The notes: generated by a model not told the origin, from the sequence alone. Positions 1 through 9,373 are shown, numbered from the stretch's first letter. The stretch: 64,000 nucleotides of DNA from Legionella impletisoli (GCF_900639875.1 NZ_CAAAIA010000002.1:62001-126000), one strand, 5' to 3'. Numbers and translations: made by a program.

Positions 1-1102
1 GCAACCCTTCTAATCCAGCTGAGCGATCATTGACTTTAATGTAAGCCAAACCTTTTGCCCCATAGATCCCAACAAATTGACCATAATTATCCAGCTCTTT
101 ACGGGTCAATTTACAACCATTAGGTAACTTAAGTGCGACCACTCGACCCTCAGGATCGTTTGCAGAGAAAGAAAATACTTTAAACTCACTTTCCATAACC
201 AGATCAGCGACGTCGACCAATTCAAGCGGAATTCTAAGATCAGGCTTATCACTCCCATAACGACGCATTGCTTCGGCATAAGTCATACGCTGTAATTTTT
301 CTGGGAGTTCGACTTGCTTGAGCTCTTTGAAAACTTTTTTGAGCATGCCTTCTATGGTGCTCATTATGGTTTCTGAATTGATAAAAGCCATTTCAAGGTC
401 GAGCTGCGTAAATTCAGGCTGGCGATCGGCACGCAAATCTTCATCTCTAAAGCATCGAACAATCTGGTAATACTTATCAAAACCAGACATCATTAATAAT
501 TGTTTAAACAATTGTGGCGATTGCGGCAGAGCATAAAACTCGCCAGGATGCACTCGCGATGGGACCAAATAATCTCGCGCTCCCTCGGGAGTAGCTTTCG
601 TTAACATGGGGGTTTCTATATCCAAAAACCCTTTATTGTTTAAATATTCACGAATACAACGAACTAAGTTATGGCGGATTATAAATTTTTCCTGCATCTC
701 GGGACGACGAAGATCCAAATAGCGATAACGATAACGTAAATCTTCACTAACGGCTTGATGTTCATCGGGTAAAATGGGCGGGGTTAATGATTGATTCAAA
801 ATTTCAAGCGCATGGCCTACAATTTCGATTTGTCCTGTGGTCATTTTTTCATTTATCATACCCGTTGGGCGTGGTCTTACCAACCCACTCACCTGGATGA
901 CGTATTCATGACGTAATTTTTCAGCGACTGCAAACACTTCTTTTTGCTCAGGCTCGTAAACTACTTGAACCAAGCCTGAACTATCTCTTATGTCTAAGAA
1001 AATCACACCACCATGATCGCGTCGATTATGAACCCACCCGCAGATTGTTACTTCTTTATCAGTCATCGCTTCATTCACTTCAGAGCAATAGTGAGATTTC
1101 AT
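1..1102 (-). CDS. aspS: Aspartyl-tRNA synthetase, N-terminal part (cut by window edge)
   Basis: Charges tRNA-Asp with aspartate in the cytoplasm. About 367 N-terminal codons are present; the full bacterial enzyme is about 590 residues, so the C-terminal third lies outside. The reading frame starts at ATG 1100-1102 with [13 protein letters not shown]. It contains the OB-fold anticodon-binding region ([17 protein letters not shown]) and class II motif 2 ([18 protein letters not shown]). The DUF502 gene ends 8 bases upstream, so this is probably the last gene of an fmdB-DUF502-aspS operon. Whether the enzyme is discriminating or non-discriminating was not judged. Confidence 0.95.
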   Translation of the reverse strand, partial: MKSHYCSEVNEAMTDKEVTICGWVHNRRDHGGVIFLDIRDSSGLVQVVYEPEQKEVFAVAEKLRHEYVIQVSGLVRPRPTGMINEKMTTGQIEIVGHALEILNQSLTPPILPDEHQAVSEDLRYRYRYLDLRRPEMQEKFIIRHNLVRCIREYLNNKGFLDIETPMLTKATPEGARDYLVPSRVHPGEFYALPQSPQLFKQLLMMSGFDKYYQIVRCFRDEDLRADRQPEFTQLDLEMAFINSETIMSTIEGMLKKVFKELKQVELPEKLQRMTYAEAMRRYGSDKPDLRIPLELVDVADLVMESEFKVFSFSANDPEGRVVALKLPNGCKLTRKELDNYGQFVGIYGAKGLAYIKVNDRSAGLEGL

Positions 1103-1110
1103 AAGACCGC

Positions 1111-1755
1111 CTATTTAGAAATTTGTTGTTCTTTTAAATCAAATGCAGCAGGTGATAAAGGCTGCATTACACCTAGTGAAATAATAAATTTTAACGCCTC
1201 GTCAATGGTCATTGATAATTCAATCACATCAGACCTTGGAACCATCATTAAAAATCCGGAGGTCGGGTTTGGCGTCGTTGGAATAAATATAGAGACCATT
1301 TCATCCCCAGTATGGCGTTTGATTTCAGAGGAGGTAATCCCCGTCTGAAATGCAAGACTCCATAGCCCCTTCCGAGGATATTCAACCAAAATTACTTTAC
1401 GAAACGCTTCACTGTTCGTTGCAAAAATAGCTTGTATCACTTGCTTGGAAGCATTGTAAATCGAACGAACCAAAGGAATGCGCTCAAGAATAGATTCGCT
1501 CCAGCTTACTAAGCGCTGTCCGAAAAAATTCGTGGCCAAAATACCTGTTAGTAATAACAATATAAGGGATAACAAAACACCAAGCCCTGGCAAATGAATA
1601 CCAAACAACGCTTCAGGTTGATAAGCATCTGGAAGCAACGCCATCGTTTGATCAAGAATATCAATAATAAACCGCAAAATGACAATGGTTGCCAATATCG
1701 GTAACCAAACCACTAAGCCTGCTAAGAGATAACTGCGAATTGATTTACTTTTCAA
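1111..1755 (-). CDS. DUF502 family integral membrane protein
   Basis: A 214-residue protein of the DUF502 family. Two long hydrophobic stretches near residues 10-30 and 52-75 are followed by a soluble domain with the family-typical pattern around [20 protein letters not shown] and [15 protein letters not shown]. The molecular role is unknown; the family is found next to aspS and fmdB in many gammaproteobacteria, which fits the order here. Its ATG overlaps the TGA of the upstream FmdB gene (ATGA), so the two are probably translationally coupled. Confidence 0.85.
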   Translation of the reverse strand: MKSKSIRSYLLAGLVVWLPILATIVILRFIIDILDQTMALLPDAYQPEALFGIHLPGLGVLLSLILLLLTGILATNFFGQRLVSWSESILERIPLVRSIYNASKQVIQAIFATNSEAFRKVILVEYPRKGLWSLAFQTGITSSEIKRHTGDEMVSIFIPTTPNPTSGFLMMVPRSDVIELSMTIDEALKFIISLGVMQPLSPAAFDLKEQQISK

Positions 1756-2045
1756 TCCTTTTCACCTTTTGTTTGCGTAGAGGAGCTTGATGAGCTCGAA
1801 TTCTGCTGATCATTTCCTCCGGATCCCGAAGATTTATTTGTATCTGACGATTTAGGTTGTCCCTTGTTTTTAAAATCGGTCACATACCACCCTGTCCCTT
1901 TTAACTGAAACCCCGCTGCTGAAACCAAACGTTCCGCTGTATTCATGAAACATTTAGGACATTGTTTCGCTGGGGCATCACTGATTTTTTGCATTAAATC
2001 AAATGTATGATGACAATTAGAACACTCGTACTCATAGATTGGCAT
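1752..2045 (-). CDS. FmdB-type putative regulatory zinc ribbon protein
   Basis: A 97-residue protein with the classic FmdB start MPIYEYECSNCHHTFDLMQK and two CxxC pairs (CSNC and CPKC) that should bind one zinc. The C-terminal half is a low-complexity Ser/Gly/Asn/Gln tail, probably disordered. A longer frame runs upstream to 2111, but ATG at 2043-2045 is preferred because family members begin exactly here and a GAGGAG ribosome site lies about 7 bases upstream. First gene of the fmdB-DUF502-aspS run. The function of the family is not established beyond metal binding. Confidence 0.85.
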   Translation of the reverse strand: MPIYEYECSNCHHTFDLMQKISDAPAKQCPKCFMNTAERLVSAAGFQLKGTGWYVTDFKNKGQPKSSDTNKSSGSGGNDQQNSSSSSSSTQTKGEKD

Positions 2046-2435
2046 CAAAAAACTCCTCAAAGCAAAAAAAAGAAAAACTGGTGCCAACATTTTAACAAAA
2101 TGGGCAACCAATATCCAGAAAGTAACGTTAAATTAACGTGAGTTCGCCAGAAAAGTCATGTATGACTTTTCTGGCGCTAAACGAACATTGTCCCGTAAAA
2201 AGGCGAAGCTTTTTGTACGGGATCCATTCAAAATAAGCCCGTTCGATATCATCAACATTTGAATTTTTCTGATATTGAGCGGACGTTAAATTATATAGAA
2301 GTCGCGGCAGCTAAACAATAGACAACAGGCCCGCCCCACGGTTGTCGCATCAAACTTTGATCAATAGGGCGTAGGTTAGGCCTTAGCCCAACATGGTCAA
2401 ATTTCATAGTCTATTTTTCTTGCCAAACATTGGCC
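2046..2435. other. 390-bp spacer with MITE-like element and a REP-like hairpin
   Basis: No gene seen. The spacer lies between fmdB and the 3' end of bioD, both on the minus strand. Bases 2133-2289 hold a structured repeat (listed separately). At 2375-2392 there is a small hairpin, GTTAGGC-ctta-GCCCAAC with one mismatch, of the kind found in REP elements. The fmdB promoter should lie just above 2045, but no clear box was found. Confidence 0.5.
2133..2289. repeat. Dispersed MITE-like repeat, copy A
   Basis: A 157-bp non-coding element bounded by TTAACGT (2133-2139) and ACGTTAA (2283-2289). Inside are a perfect 15-bp inverted repeat with a 2-base loop at 2145-2176 (CGCCAGAAAAGTCAT and complement), a second stem CCCGT/ACGGG near 2192-2221, and a third stem from GTTCGATATC near 2241 to GATATTGAGC. 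Parts recur at 58222-58296 (third module) and 58818-58929 (first and second modules). No transposase is encoded, so any mobility would be in trans. Confidence 0.7.
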
Positions 2436-3098
2436 TCATGCTTCGTATTGGACACCCATTAAGCGATTAAACGCTGCCTTAGGGAGTAGTGTGCCATTAA
2501 AATCAATTCTGGCTATTAATGGACTTTCCATCTTCCGTTTCAGCGTATGAATGTTTTCGTAAACCATCATCATGTTTGGATCGATGCAATTAGCAATCCA
2601 ACCTGCACATCGTATTTTATAAGTTTGTAAAGCTGTTTCAGTAAGAAGAGCATGGTTTAGGCAACCCAATTTTATACCTACAATTAAAATAACCGGTATA
2701 TTTGTAAGCTTTAATAAATCAACCCAGGTTTCATGGTTATTCAAAGGAACCATTAACCCTCCTGCACCTTCAATAAGCAACGTATCTACGTGAGAAAAAG
2801 CCTCACTAAAACAATATTCTGCGATATCTTTCGTGGTTATCGAATCATTAACTAAGTGGGGAGATACGGGTGGCTTGAAGCGCCAAGGATTAATTTCGGT
2901 GTGATGTAAGTTACACGCCAATGATAATAATTTGGCATCGCTATTGATTAATTCACCTTCTTTGTCCTCACAACCGGTAGCAATTGGCTTTACAGCAAGG
3001 GTTAGAGCACCATGGTCATTTAAATAGGCGAGCAGCTGCAAGGTGGCATAGGTTTTACCGCAATCCGTATCGGTGCCCGTAATAAAATAACGCTTCAT
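2436..3098 (-). CDS. bioD: Dethiobiotin synthetase
   Basis: ATP-dependent formation of dethiobiotin from 7,8-diaminopelargonate and CO2, the penultimate biotin step, in the cytoplasm. 220 residues, full length. The P-loop GTDTDCGKT is at residues 8-16 and the conserved EGAGGLMVP at 110-118. Last gene of bioB-bioF-bioH-bioD; its ATG overlaps the bioH stop (ATGA at 3095-3098). A neighbouring bioC is absent from this window. Confidence 0.93.
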   Translation of the reverse strand: MKRYFITGTDTDCGKTYATLQLLAYLNDHGALTLAVKPIATGCEDKEGELINSDAKLLSLACNLHHTEINPWRFKPPVSPHLVNDSITTKDIAEYCFSEAFSHVDTLLIEGAGGLMVPLNNHETWVDLLKLTNIPVILIVGIKLGCLNHALLTETALQTYKIRCAGWIANCIDPNMMMVYENIHTLKRKMESPLIARIDFNGTLLPKAAFNRLMGVQYEA

Positions 3099-3823
3099 GA
3101 TATAAATTCCTTCAATAAGGCAATAAACTCATTCTGTTGAGACATAAAAGGCATATGTGCTGATTGTTTAAAAGTCCTATAAACCAAATGAGGATGTGTC
3201 TTTTCCATTGCCAATTTTGTAGCATGAGGTGTTATCGCATCTAACCGCCCGAAAAGATAGCAAACTGGAATGGCAAGATGATTTAAAGCCAGACGAAGAT
3301 CCCAACGGAGCAAACAATCTAATCCCATACTTAATCCTTCTGGTATGGGATTAGAAATTAAAGCGCGTATGCTTTTTTTGTTTTCACCATGAGATTGTAA
3401 CGATACAAATTCCTCTAATGTTTTCAAAGGATTTTGACGAAGACTTCTATAAAAATTATGAAATAACTCCATCTCAATGCCCGGCCAGCCATTCTCTTTA
3501 ACAAACTTAGGTGAAGAAGAAACGTTCAGCAGATGTGTAATCCGCTCCGAAGCTTCCGCGGCTAATCGGGTTGCAAATAATCCTCCCATGGACCAACCTA
3601 TAAGAGCAAAACGTGGGGGTAAAGCGGACAAAAGTTCAGTTTTAAAGTAACCCCAATCGCATAAGGATGTATTACCAAAACCTGGAAGATCAACAAGATA
3701 AAGTTGATAACCTGCATCAATTAATGCGGGTGTAATACTCTGCCATACACCACTATCAAACCCCCATCCATGAAATAAAACCAAAGGGTATCCTTCTCCG
3801 TAGCAATAAATCTTAATTTTCAT
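3095..3823 (-). CDS. bioH: Pimeloyl-ACP methyl ester carboxylesterase BioH
   Basis: Alpha/beta hydrolase that cleaves pimeloyl-ACP methyl ester to release the pimelate precursor for BioF. 242 residues. The nucleophile elbow GWSMG is at residues 76-80 (Ser78); the Asp lies in GRLDAITP and the His in SAHMPF near the C-terminus, completing a catalytic triad. The frame is open to 3838, but ATG 3821-3823 is preferred because MKIKIYCYG fits the family and gives an exact ATGA overlap with bioF, like the other junctions of this operon. Confidence 0.9.
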   Translation of the reverse strand: MKIKIYCYGEGYPLVLFHGWGFDSGVWQSITPALIDAGYQLYLVDLPGFGNTSLCDWGYFKTELLSALPPRFALIGWSMGGLFATRLAAEASERITHLLNVSSSPKFVKENGWPGIEMELFHNFYRSLRQNPLKTLEEFVSLQSHGENKKSIRALISNPIPEGLSMGLDCLLRWDLRLALNHLAIPVCYLFGRLDAITPHATKLAMEKTHPHLVYRTFKQSAHMPFMSQQNEFIALLKEFIS

Positions 3824-4926
3824 ATTGCTTCCAAACAATCAAACAAATAATCAATTTGCTCTGGCCGGTGATTCGCATTTAAAACGACTCTTAATCCTGA
3901 GTCTGGCTTTCGAACCGTGGGAGGACGCATAGGTAAGCAAAAAATATGCTTATCTCGTAAACGATTCGCGGTATGAATCGCCCGATAGGGGCACCCTAAC
4001 TTTAATTGTTGAATTTGTGTGCTTGAATTACTCCAACTCCATTTTGACGTTGTTGTTTTTTTTCTAAAATATAAAATCAAATCGTTTAATGTTTGCCGCC
4101 TATCATCCGCTTGTCTTATCACATCCAGAGTATATTCAAGCCCATAAGCATAAGCGGGGCTTAGCGCAGTCGAGTAAATATAACTTCGAGCGCATTGGAG
4201 TAAAGCCTCTATCCAAAGATGCTGACCTGCAATAATTGCCCCTGATGCAGCAAATGCTTTTCCAAGAGGGATGACACGCAAAGGAACCTCATGTTGAGAT
4301 AAATCCGATGCCACGACTTCCCCAAGCCCTTCTTTTCCACTTACCCCAAATGCATGGGCCTCATCGACAATGAGCTGACCAGGACATAATGCTGCAATGG
4401 CTTTCAGTGGGGTTTTTTGTCCACTCATACTAAAAATACTTTCCGTAAGTACTATGCATTCTCCTTTGATTTTAGTTCGCTTTTCAGTTAAATCGGTTAG
4501 GTTTTGATGGTGATAACGAGTATAAGAAACGTCGGCTAACTTTAAACCATCATAGATGGAAGCATGCACTTCTTTATCGATCAAAGCATGAAGTTTCAAG
4601 CGACCTAAAAAAGACGCTATACTCAAATTAGCGGCAAACCCCGAGGTGAATATAAGACACTCATCAACATCGAGCGCCTTTGCAAAGGCTTTTTCTAAAG
4701 AGGCATGAGCAGAATGATAACCACTCACAACCATGGACCCCGCGCTGCCTACTGGGAAAAAACGAAAGCCTTCTCGATAAGCATTTTGAATCGAGGTCTC
4801 TCTTCTAAGCGAGAGATAGTCATTGCTGCTGAAATTATAAGGAAGCTCTTCACACCTCTCGCGAATGCGATACAATCCATCCAGTTTAATTTGATTAATA
4901 AACTGTTCAAGTGTTTCCTTTATCAT
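3820..4926 (-). CDS. bioF: 8-amino-7-oxononanoate synthase
   Basis: PLP-dependent condensation of pimeloyl-ACP with L-alanine to give 8-amino-7-oxononanoate. 368 residues, a little shorter than the E. coli enzyme. The PLP lysine is K223 in [10 protein letters not shown], and DEAHAFG near residue 188 supplies the conserved Asp and His that contact the cofactor. Second gene of the operon; ATG overlaps the bioB stop and its own stop overlaps bioH, both as ATGA. Confidence 0.93.
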   Translation of the reverse strand: MIKETLEQFINQIKLDGLYRIRERCEELPYNFSSNDYLSLRRETSIQNAYREGFRFFPVGSAGSMVVSGYHSAHASLEKAFAKALDVDECLIFTSGFAANLSIASFLGRLKLHALIDKEVHASIYDGLKLADVSYTRYHHQNLTDLTEKRTKIKGECIVLTESIFSMSGQKTPLKAIAALCPGQLIVDEAHAFGVSGKEGLGEVVASDLSQHEVPLRVIPLGKAFAASGAIIAGQHLWIEALLQCARSYIYSTALSPAYAYGLEYTLDVIRQADDRRQTLNDLILYFRKKTTTSKWSWSNSSTQIQQLKLGCPYRAIHTANRLRDKHIFCLPMRPPTVRKPDSGLRVVLNANHRPEQIDYLFDCLEAI

Positions 4927-5885
4927 ATAGAGACAGGGTGTTCGCTTTCATTTAAACCGAGCTTATTAAAAAGAAGGTGATCTTTATCACGCAGAGGGTT
5001 ATCTTCTGTTAATAATTTCTCGCCAATAAAAACCGAATTCGCCCCAGCAAAAAAACAAAGCGCCTGAAGTTCATCGCTCATCTCAGTTCGACCTGCAGTG
5101 AGCCGTATAACGCTATTTGGCATAAGAATTCGAGCCGTAGCAATCGTTCGAACTAGTTCAATATTATCTACAGGCTTCGATTTAGCCAAGGGAGTTCCCA
5201 GAACGGGGATTAAACGATTAATGGGCACACTTTCTGGTGGGGTTTCAAGATTCGCTAAGGTCAGTAAAAATTCAATGCGATCCGCTCGACTTTCTCCTAG
5301 GCCTAAAATACCACCACAACAAACGCGAATCCCAGCATTTCTCACTTCTTGTAAGGTTTCGAGTCTATCTTGAAACGTACGGGTGGTAACCACCTGATTG
5401 TAATAACTAGGAGACGTGTCAATATTGTGATTATAATAATCAAGACCTGCTTCTTTAAGGGCTGTAGCCTGAAGAGAATTAAGCATTCCTAATGTCATAC
5501 AGGTTTCCATTCCAAGCTTTTTTACTTCCTTTATCATGTCTATTAATTTTGGCATAGCCTTGGTAGGAGGGCATCGCCAAGCAGCCCCCATGCAAAAACG
5601 CTTTGCTCCACCCTCTTTGGCTTCCTTAGCTTTTTGTATCACCTCATCTAAGTTCATTAAAGCTTCTTTTTCAACGTGGGTGCTATGATGACCACTTTGT
5701 GAGCAATATCCACAATCTTCGGGACAAGCTCCGGTTTTGATGCTAAGCAAAGTCGCTAATTGTACTTGATTGGCAGAATGATACTCACGGTGGATGGAAT
5801 GTGCTTTAAATAATAAATTATTAAATGGTTGTTCATAAATTGCCGTAACATCATCCGCATTCCAATTCATGTTCATTAGGGTCAT
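4923..5885 (-). CDS. bioB: Biotin synthase
   Basis: Radical SAM enzyme that inserts sulfur into dethiobiotin. 320 residues. The radical SAM motif CxxxCxxC is at C54, C58, C61 ([14 protein letters not shown]). Residues that hold the second [2Fe-2S] cluster fall in the expected segments, including ETCMTLGML and [11 protein letters not shown], and R in RLTAGR. ATG at 5885 is chosen because AGGAAT lies about 7 bases upstream; ATGs at 5876 and 5870 lack such a site. First gene of bioBFHD, with a strong promoter candidate at 5946-5973 that shares bases with a BirA operator. Confidence 0.95.
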   Translation of the reverse strand: MTLMNMNWNADDVTAIYEQPFNNLLFKAHSIHREYHSANQVQLATLLSIKTGACPEDCGYCSQSGHHSTHVEKEALMNLDEVIQKAKEAKEGGAKRFCMGAAWRCPPTKAMPKLIDMIKEVKKLGMETCMTLGMLNSLQATALKEAGLDYYNHNIDTSPSYYNQVVTTRTFQDRLETLQEVRNAGIRVCCGGILGLGESRADRIEFLLTLANLETPPESVPINRLIPVLGTPLAKSKPVDNIELVRTIATARILMPNSVIRLTAGRTEMSDELQALCFFAGANSVFIGEKLLTEDNPLRDKDHLLFNKLGLNESEHPVSI

Positions 5886-5926
5886 CGTTATATTCCTATT
5901 GTTTTATCATTCTATGACCAATAAAT

Positions 5927-5955
5927 TTGTCACAAACTTCCGCCCATGATAAATT
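5927..5955 (+). promoter_or_regulatory. Candidate promoter for bioA
   Basis: Plus strand: -35-like TTGTCA (5927-5932), a 17-base spacer, and -10-like TAAATT (5950-5955, 4 of 6). It would start RNA near 5962, just ahead of the BirA operator and only about 27 bases before the bioA start codon. It is weaker than the bioB promoter that faces it, and overlaps it. Confidence 0.35.
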
Positions 5956-5973
5956 AGCCCCACCCTTTGTCAA
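5946..5973 (-). promoter_or_regulatory. Candidate sigma-70 promoter for bioBFHD
   Basis: Read on the minus strand: a consensus -35 box TTGACA (5968-5973), a 16-base spacer, and -10 box TATCAT (5946-5951, 5 of 6 to consensus). Predicted start near 5939, leaving a leader of about 54 bases before bioB. The -35 box lies inside the left half of the BirA operator, so bound BirA would block polymerase. Confidence 0.6.
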
Positions 5974-5999
5974 CCTATTTTTTAAATTGTGGTTAACAG
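5967..5999. promoter_or_regulatory. BirA operator (biotin repressor box)
   Basis: TTGTCAACC (5967-5975), 15-base AT-rich spacer, then GGTTAACAG (5991-5999). This matches the published proteobacterial BirA box pattern, TTGTAAACC, N14-15, GGTTTACAA, with one or two changes per half. It lies between the divergent bioB and bioA genes as in E. coli. The right half covers the GTG start of bioA (5989-5991) and its next codons. The birA gene itself is not in the window. Confidence 0.75.
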
Positions 6000-7305
6000 T
6001 GATTTTTTAATACATAAAGATTTAAAGCACATCTGGCATCCCTGCTCTCAGATGAAGGATTTTGAACAAACGCCTCCCTTAATTGTTCATCAAGCCAAGG
6101 GTAATGAGCTTCATACGAATCGAGGCGTATTAATTGATGCGATTTCATCTTGGTGGTGTAAATCCTTAGGACATGGTCACCCAGAAATTATTGCCGCCAT
6201 CCAAGCCCAACTATCCCGCTTCGAACATGTTATTGGGGCCAATACAACTCATGAAGAGATTGCCGAATTAGGAGAACAAATCGCTCATCTCACAAAAAAT
6301 CAACATGTCTTTTTTGCAAGTGATGGCTCAAGTGCTGTAGAAATTGCAATGAAACTTGCCTTACATGCTAAGCAATTACAAGGGTATCCTTCTCGCAATC
6401 AATTCATATCCTTAAAAAACAGCTATCATGGAGAAACATTGGCCACTTTAAGTGTAAGTGACTTAGGGCTTTATAAAAAACCTTATGAACACATGGGTGT
6501 AACGTGCCATGTTCTTCAGAATATTCCTTATGTCAGCGGCAAAGAAGATCCTTTATGGACTTCATGCGATCATCATTGGCAAGCCACCAGAAAAGAACTT
6601 GAAGCAATCAAAGAAAATGCCTGCGCCATCATCGTAGAACCTCTCATTCAAGGAGCAGGAGGCATGCTTTGCTATAGTGCAGACTATTTAAAAAAACTAA
6701 GTCAATATTGCAATGAAAATGACCTATTTCTTATCGCCGATGAAATCATGACAGGTTTAGGAAGAACGGGAAAATGGTTAGCTTTAGAACATGCAGGAGT
6801 TAAAGCCGACTTAATCTGTTTATCAAAAGGTTTAACCTCAGGAACACTGCCTTTAAGTTGTGTCAGCGTCGATCATTTCATTTATGAATTATTTTATAAT
6901 GACTATGAATCAGGGCATTCTTTTTTGCATTCGCACACCTATAGTGGCAATGCCTTAGCTATCAGTGCGGCCCTAGCAACTTTAAACATTATGCAGCGAG
7001 AAAACAGTCACATAAAAGCCGAAGTTCTCGGTCAAACCATGGAAAAACACTTCATTGAAATTGCACAGCTTACTGGCAAATTAAAAAATGTTCGACGCTT
7101 AGGAGCTATTGTTGCAGGTGAATTAATTAACGAAAATCAAAAAAGAATTGGATTTGAATTATATAAACGTGGCCTTGATAATGGAGCTTTGCTTCGACCT
7201 TTAGGAAATACCTTGTATTGGATGCCCCCTTTAAACTGCGATAAAAAGACTATTGGGAATTTGGCTGAAATCACACTAAAATCAATAAAGGAAGCTTATA
7301 CCTAA
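5989..7305 (+). CDS. bioA: Adenosylmethionine--8-amino-7-oxononanoate transaminase
   Basis: PLP aminotransferase that makes 7,8-diaminopelargonate using SAM as amino donor. 438 residues. Substrate motif HIWHPCSQM is near residue 14, the PLP-binding Asp is in DEIMTGLGRTG near 251, and the Schiff-base lysine is K280 in CLSKGLTSG. The start is GTG at 5989: the next in-frame ATG would remove the essential HIWHP segment. No clear ribosome site precedes it, and the codon falls inside the BirA operator. Transcribed away from bioBFHD. Confidence 0.92.
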   Translation: MVNSDFLIHKDLKHIWHPCSQMKDFEQTPPLIVHQAKGNELHTNRGVLIDAISSWWCKSLGHGHPEIIAAIQAQLSRFEHVIGANTTHEEIAELGEQIAHLTKNQHVFFASDGSSAVEIAMKLALHAKQLQGYPSRNQFISLKNSYHGETLATLSVSDLGLYKKPYEHMGVTCHVLQNIPYVSGKEDPLWTSCDHHWQATRKELEAIKENACAIIVEPLIQGAGGMLCYSADYLKKLSQYCNENDLFLIADEIMTGLGRTGKWLALEHAGVKADLICLSKGLTSGTLPLSCVSVDHFIYELFYNDYESGHSFLHSHTYSGNALAISAALATLNIMQRENSHIKAEVLGQTMEKHFIEIAQLTGKLKNVRRLGAIVAGELINENQKRIGFELYKRGLDNGALLRPLGNTLYWMPPLNCDKKTIGNLAEITLKSIKEAYT

Positions 7306-7315
7306 TTGGAACAGT

Positions 7316-8920
7316 ATGACGCAGCATAAATTTAGGCGCCCAGGAGGTTTTTATATTCTTATTTTTTTCTGGTTACTTTTAACCAGTCTCTTTCTTATCA
7401 TTATTTTTTATTTTAATTGGAATAAAGAACAACTAGAAACACAACAAGAACTTTTTAAAGCCTCTAATTCTATCAGTCATGCGGTAGATAATTTCATCAA
7501 CGACATTCAAAATTCTGTCTATTCTATACCTATACTCAGCAGTAATTTTAATGAATGCACATCAGAAGTACGGACAAGTCTTCAGAACGCCGTATTTAAT
7601 AACCCTTTGATTTCTGCTTTAGCAATAAAAAATAAAGAGAATAAGATACTTTGCGCATCTCTTAGCGACATTACAACTGCAGAGGGCTTAAATCCCACAG
7701 CACAAGGTTTATTAGGACCCGTCCGTGCAACCAAAGAAGATAAACCCGCCTATATCATTCAACAACCTTTAGGCAATTTCATTTTGGACGTGTATATATT
7801 AAAACAAGTTTTAGATCAAATTTTAGAAACTCGCTCTCCTTATGCTGAAATGGTTGTACTGTATAATAATCAATCGAATAAAGCCGTTCTTCAAATCGAA
7901 CGAAATAAACAATCAAGGCACTGGCAGGCAAGTCCTGAAAGCCACTATTTATCGATGAATGAGATTAGTAATTACGCTTATTTCTACATCGCAGCGGTTG
8001 ATAGCCTTAAACATATCCAAATTGTTTTAATCGCTGAACCTAAAATAATCCGTCAACTAACCCTCTGGCATAAATTGGTCACTTTTTTGGCCGTTGTTCT
8101 CGTTTCAGGCTTAGTTTATTTATCCTTGAGACGGTTTTTAAATCATTTTTTTTCATTGCACCGTGCAATTGTAAACGCAGTAAAACATGAACGATTTTTT
8201 CCAGTATTTCAGCCCGTTTATGATTTAAATAAAAATCGTTATATTGGCGTAGAAGTTTTAACTCGTTGGCGAACCGAACATGATGAAGTTATTATGCCAG
8301 ATGCCTTTGTCAACGACGCCGAACGAACGGGCCTAATCGTACCTATTTCCTTACAAATCATTGAAAAGGCATTTAAAGAATGTCGTCATCTTTTGGCGAA
8401 TCACCGAGATTTCTATTTAGGATTTAATTTATCAGCGGCTCATTTTTCGCACCATGATTTTTTTCATCGCTTTGAGGAGTTATGCTTAACTTTTCAAGTA
8501 AAACCTTCGCAAATATTATTAGAAATCACAGAGCGTGAATTAATTAGCCATGGTGAGCCCGCTATTACAAAAAAAATGAAACAACTTAGAAGTGAAGGTT
8601 ATTCTTTAGCCATCGATGATTTCGGTACGGGTCATGCTAGTATTAGTTATTTAAGGCACTTCCCGTTCAATTATCTTAAAATTGATAAGCTTTTTATCAC
8701 AGCCATTGGCACAGGAGCTGTGACTGAAGTGCTAAGCCATTCCATTATCCAGTTAGCTAGAAACTTAAAACTAGAAATTATTGCCGAAGGAGTAGAGTCC
8801 GAAAAACAAGTTGAATATCTAAAAGAAAAAGGTGTACACCTAATACAAGGATGGTATTTTGCTAAGGCAATGCCCATTTATGAACTCATGCCATTTATGA
8901 ACGGAGTCAAACATGAATAA
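7316..8920 (+). CDS. CSS-motif sensor / EAL cyclic-di-GMP phosphodiesterase
   Basis: 534-residue inner-membrane protein. A transmembrane helix at about residues 14-34, a periplasmic domain with a CAS-type motif (KILCASLSD) typical of the CSS sensor domain that precedes EAL domains, a second helix near 248-270, then an EAL domain. The EAL signature reads EVLTRW. Other catalytic motifs are present: NLSAAH, EITERE, DDFGTG, LKIDK, AEGVES and QGWYF. It should hydrolyse c-di-GMP; no GGDEF domain is present. Starts 10 bases after bioA, so it may be co-transcribed, and overlaps the next gene by 8 bases. Confidence 0.88.
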   Translation: MTQHKFRRPGGFYILIFFWLLLTSLFLIIIFYFNWNKEQLETQQELFKASNSISHAVDNFINDIQNSVYSIPILSSNFNECTSEVRTSLQNAVFNNPLISALAIKNKENKILCASLSDITTAEGLNPTAQGLLGPVRATKEDKPAYIIQQPLGNFILDVYILKQVLDQILETRSPYAEMVVLYNNQSNKAVLQIERNKQSRHWQASPESHYLSMNEISNYAYFYIAAVDSLKHIQIVLIAEPKIIRQLTLWHKLVTFLAVVLVSGLVYLSLRRFLNHFFSLHRAIVNAVKHERFFPVFQPVYDLNKNRYIGVEVLTRWRTEHDEVIMPDAFVNDAERTGLIVPISLQIIEKAFKECRHLLANHRDFYLGFNLSAAHFSHHDFFHRFEELCLTFQVKPSQILLEITERELISHGEPAITKKMKQLRSEGYSLAIDDFGTGHASISYLRHFPFNYLKIDKLFITAIGTGAVTEVLSHSIIQLARNLKLEIIAEGVESEKQVEYLKEKGVHLIQGWYFAKAMPIYELMPFMNGVKHE

Positions 8921-9365
8921 TCTTACTCGTTGGTTTACCATTTTTCTGAGTCCAGTCATGATAAACGTTCTATTTGCGAACCCTGCAGCGGTCATGAGAG
9001 GTCAAAACAGTTACTGGCAATGTAAAGCGTATGATGATCAAAATCATCAGTGGGTAGCTCATAGCTCTTATGCACGAGTTGCCATTAATAAAGCTTACGA
9101 AGCATGTAAAAGCCAAAGTAAAATGCCTGCAAGCTGTAAAACCGCTCATGAATACTGCGAGTCCATTATTAAAGGAGTCACCACACGGCCCATGTGGCGC
9201 TGCACTGCCCTTGACATGCATGCGCATGTTTGGGTGAGTGATCTTTATACCAACCGCAATGATGCCGCATTGGGCGCAAGAGCTTATTGCGAGCATCGAA
9301 GCGGCATGCCAGAAACCTGTTATGTTAATTTATTAACTTGTAACAATGAAAATAAAAGCGAATAA
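8913..9365 (+). CDS. Exported cysteine-rich protein with an internal duplication
   Basis: 150 residues, family not recognised. A hydrophobic N-terminal segment ending at about residue 24 (LFANPA) looks like a Sec signal peptide. The mature part is two copies of a roughly 48-residue unit, 35-82 (WQCKAYD to EYCE) and 95-143 (WRCTALD to LLTC), each with four cysteines (37, 65, 75, 82 and 97, 126, 136, 143), an aromatic start and a conserved MPxxC. The pattern suggests periplasmic disulfide-bonded repeats. It overlaps the EAL gene end by 8 bases and coaE follows 8 bases later, so it sits within an operon. Confidence 0.75.
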   Translation: MNNLTRWFTIFLSPVMINVLFANPAAVMRGQNSYWQCKAYDDQNHQWVAHSSYARVAINKAYEACKSQSKMPASCKTAHEYCESIIKGVTTRPMWRCTALDMHAHVWVSDLYTNRNDAALGARAYCEHRSGMPETCYVNLLTCNNENKSE

Positions 9366-9373
9366 GGCTTAGA

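Noticed and set aside
1013-1348. Plus-strand frame over aspS and the DUF502 gene
   Set aside because: It lies antisense to two well-supported genes and has no recognisable feature.
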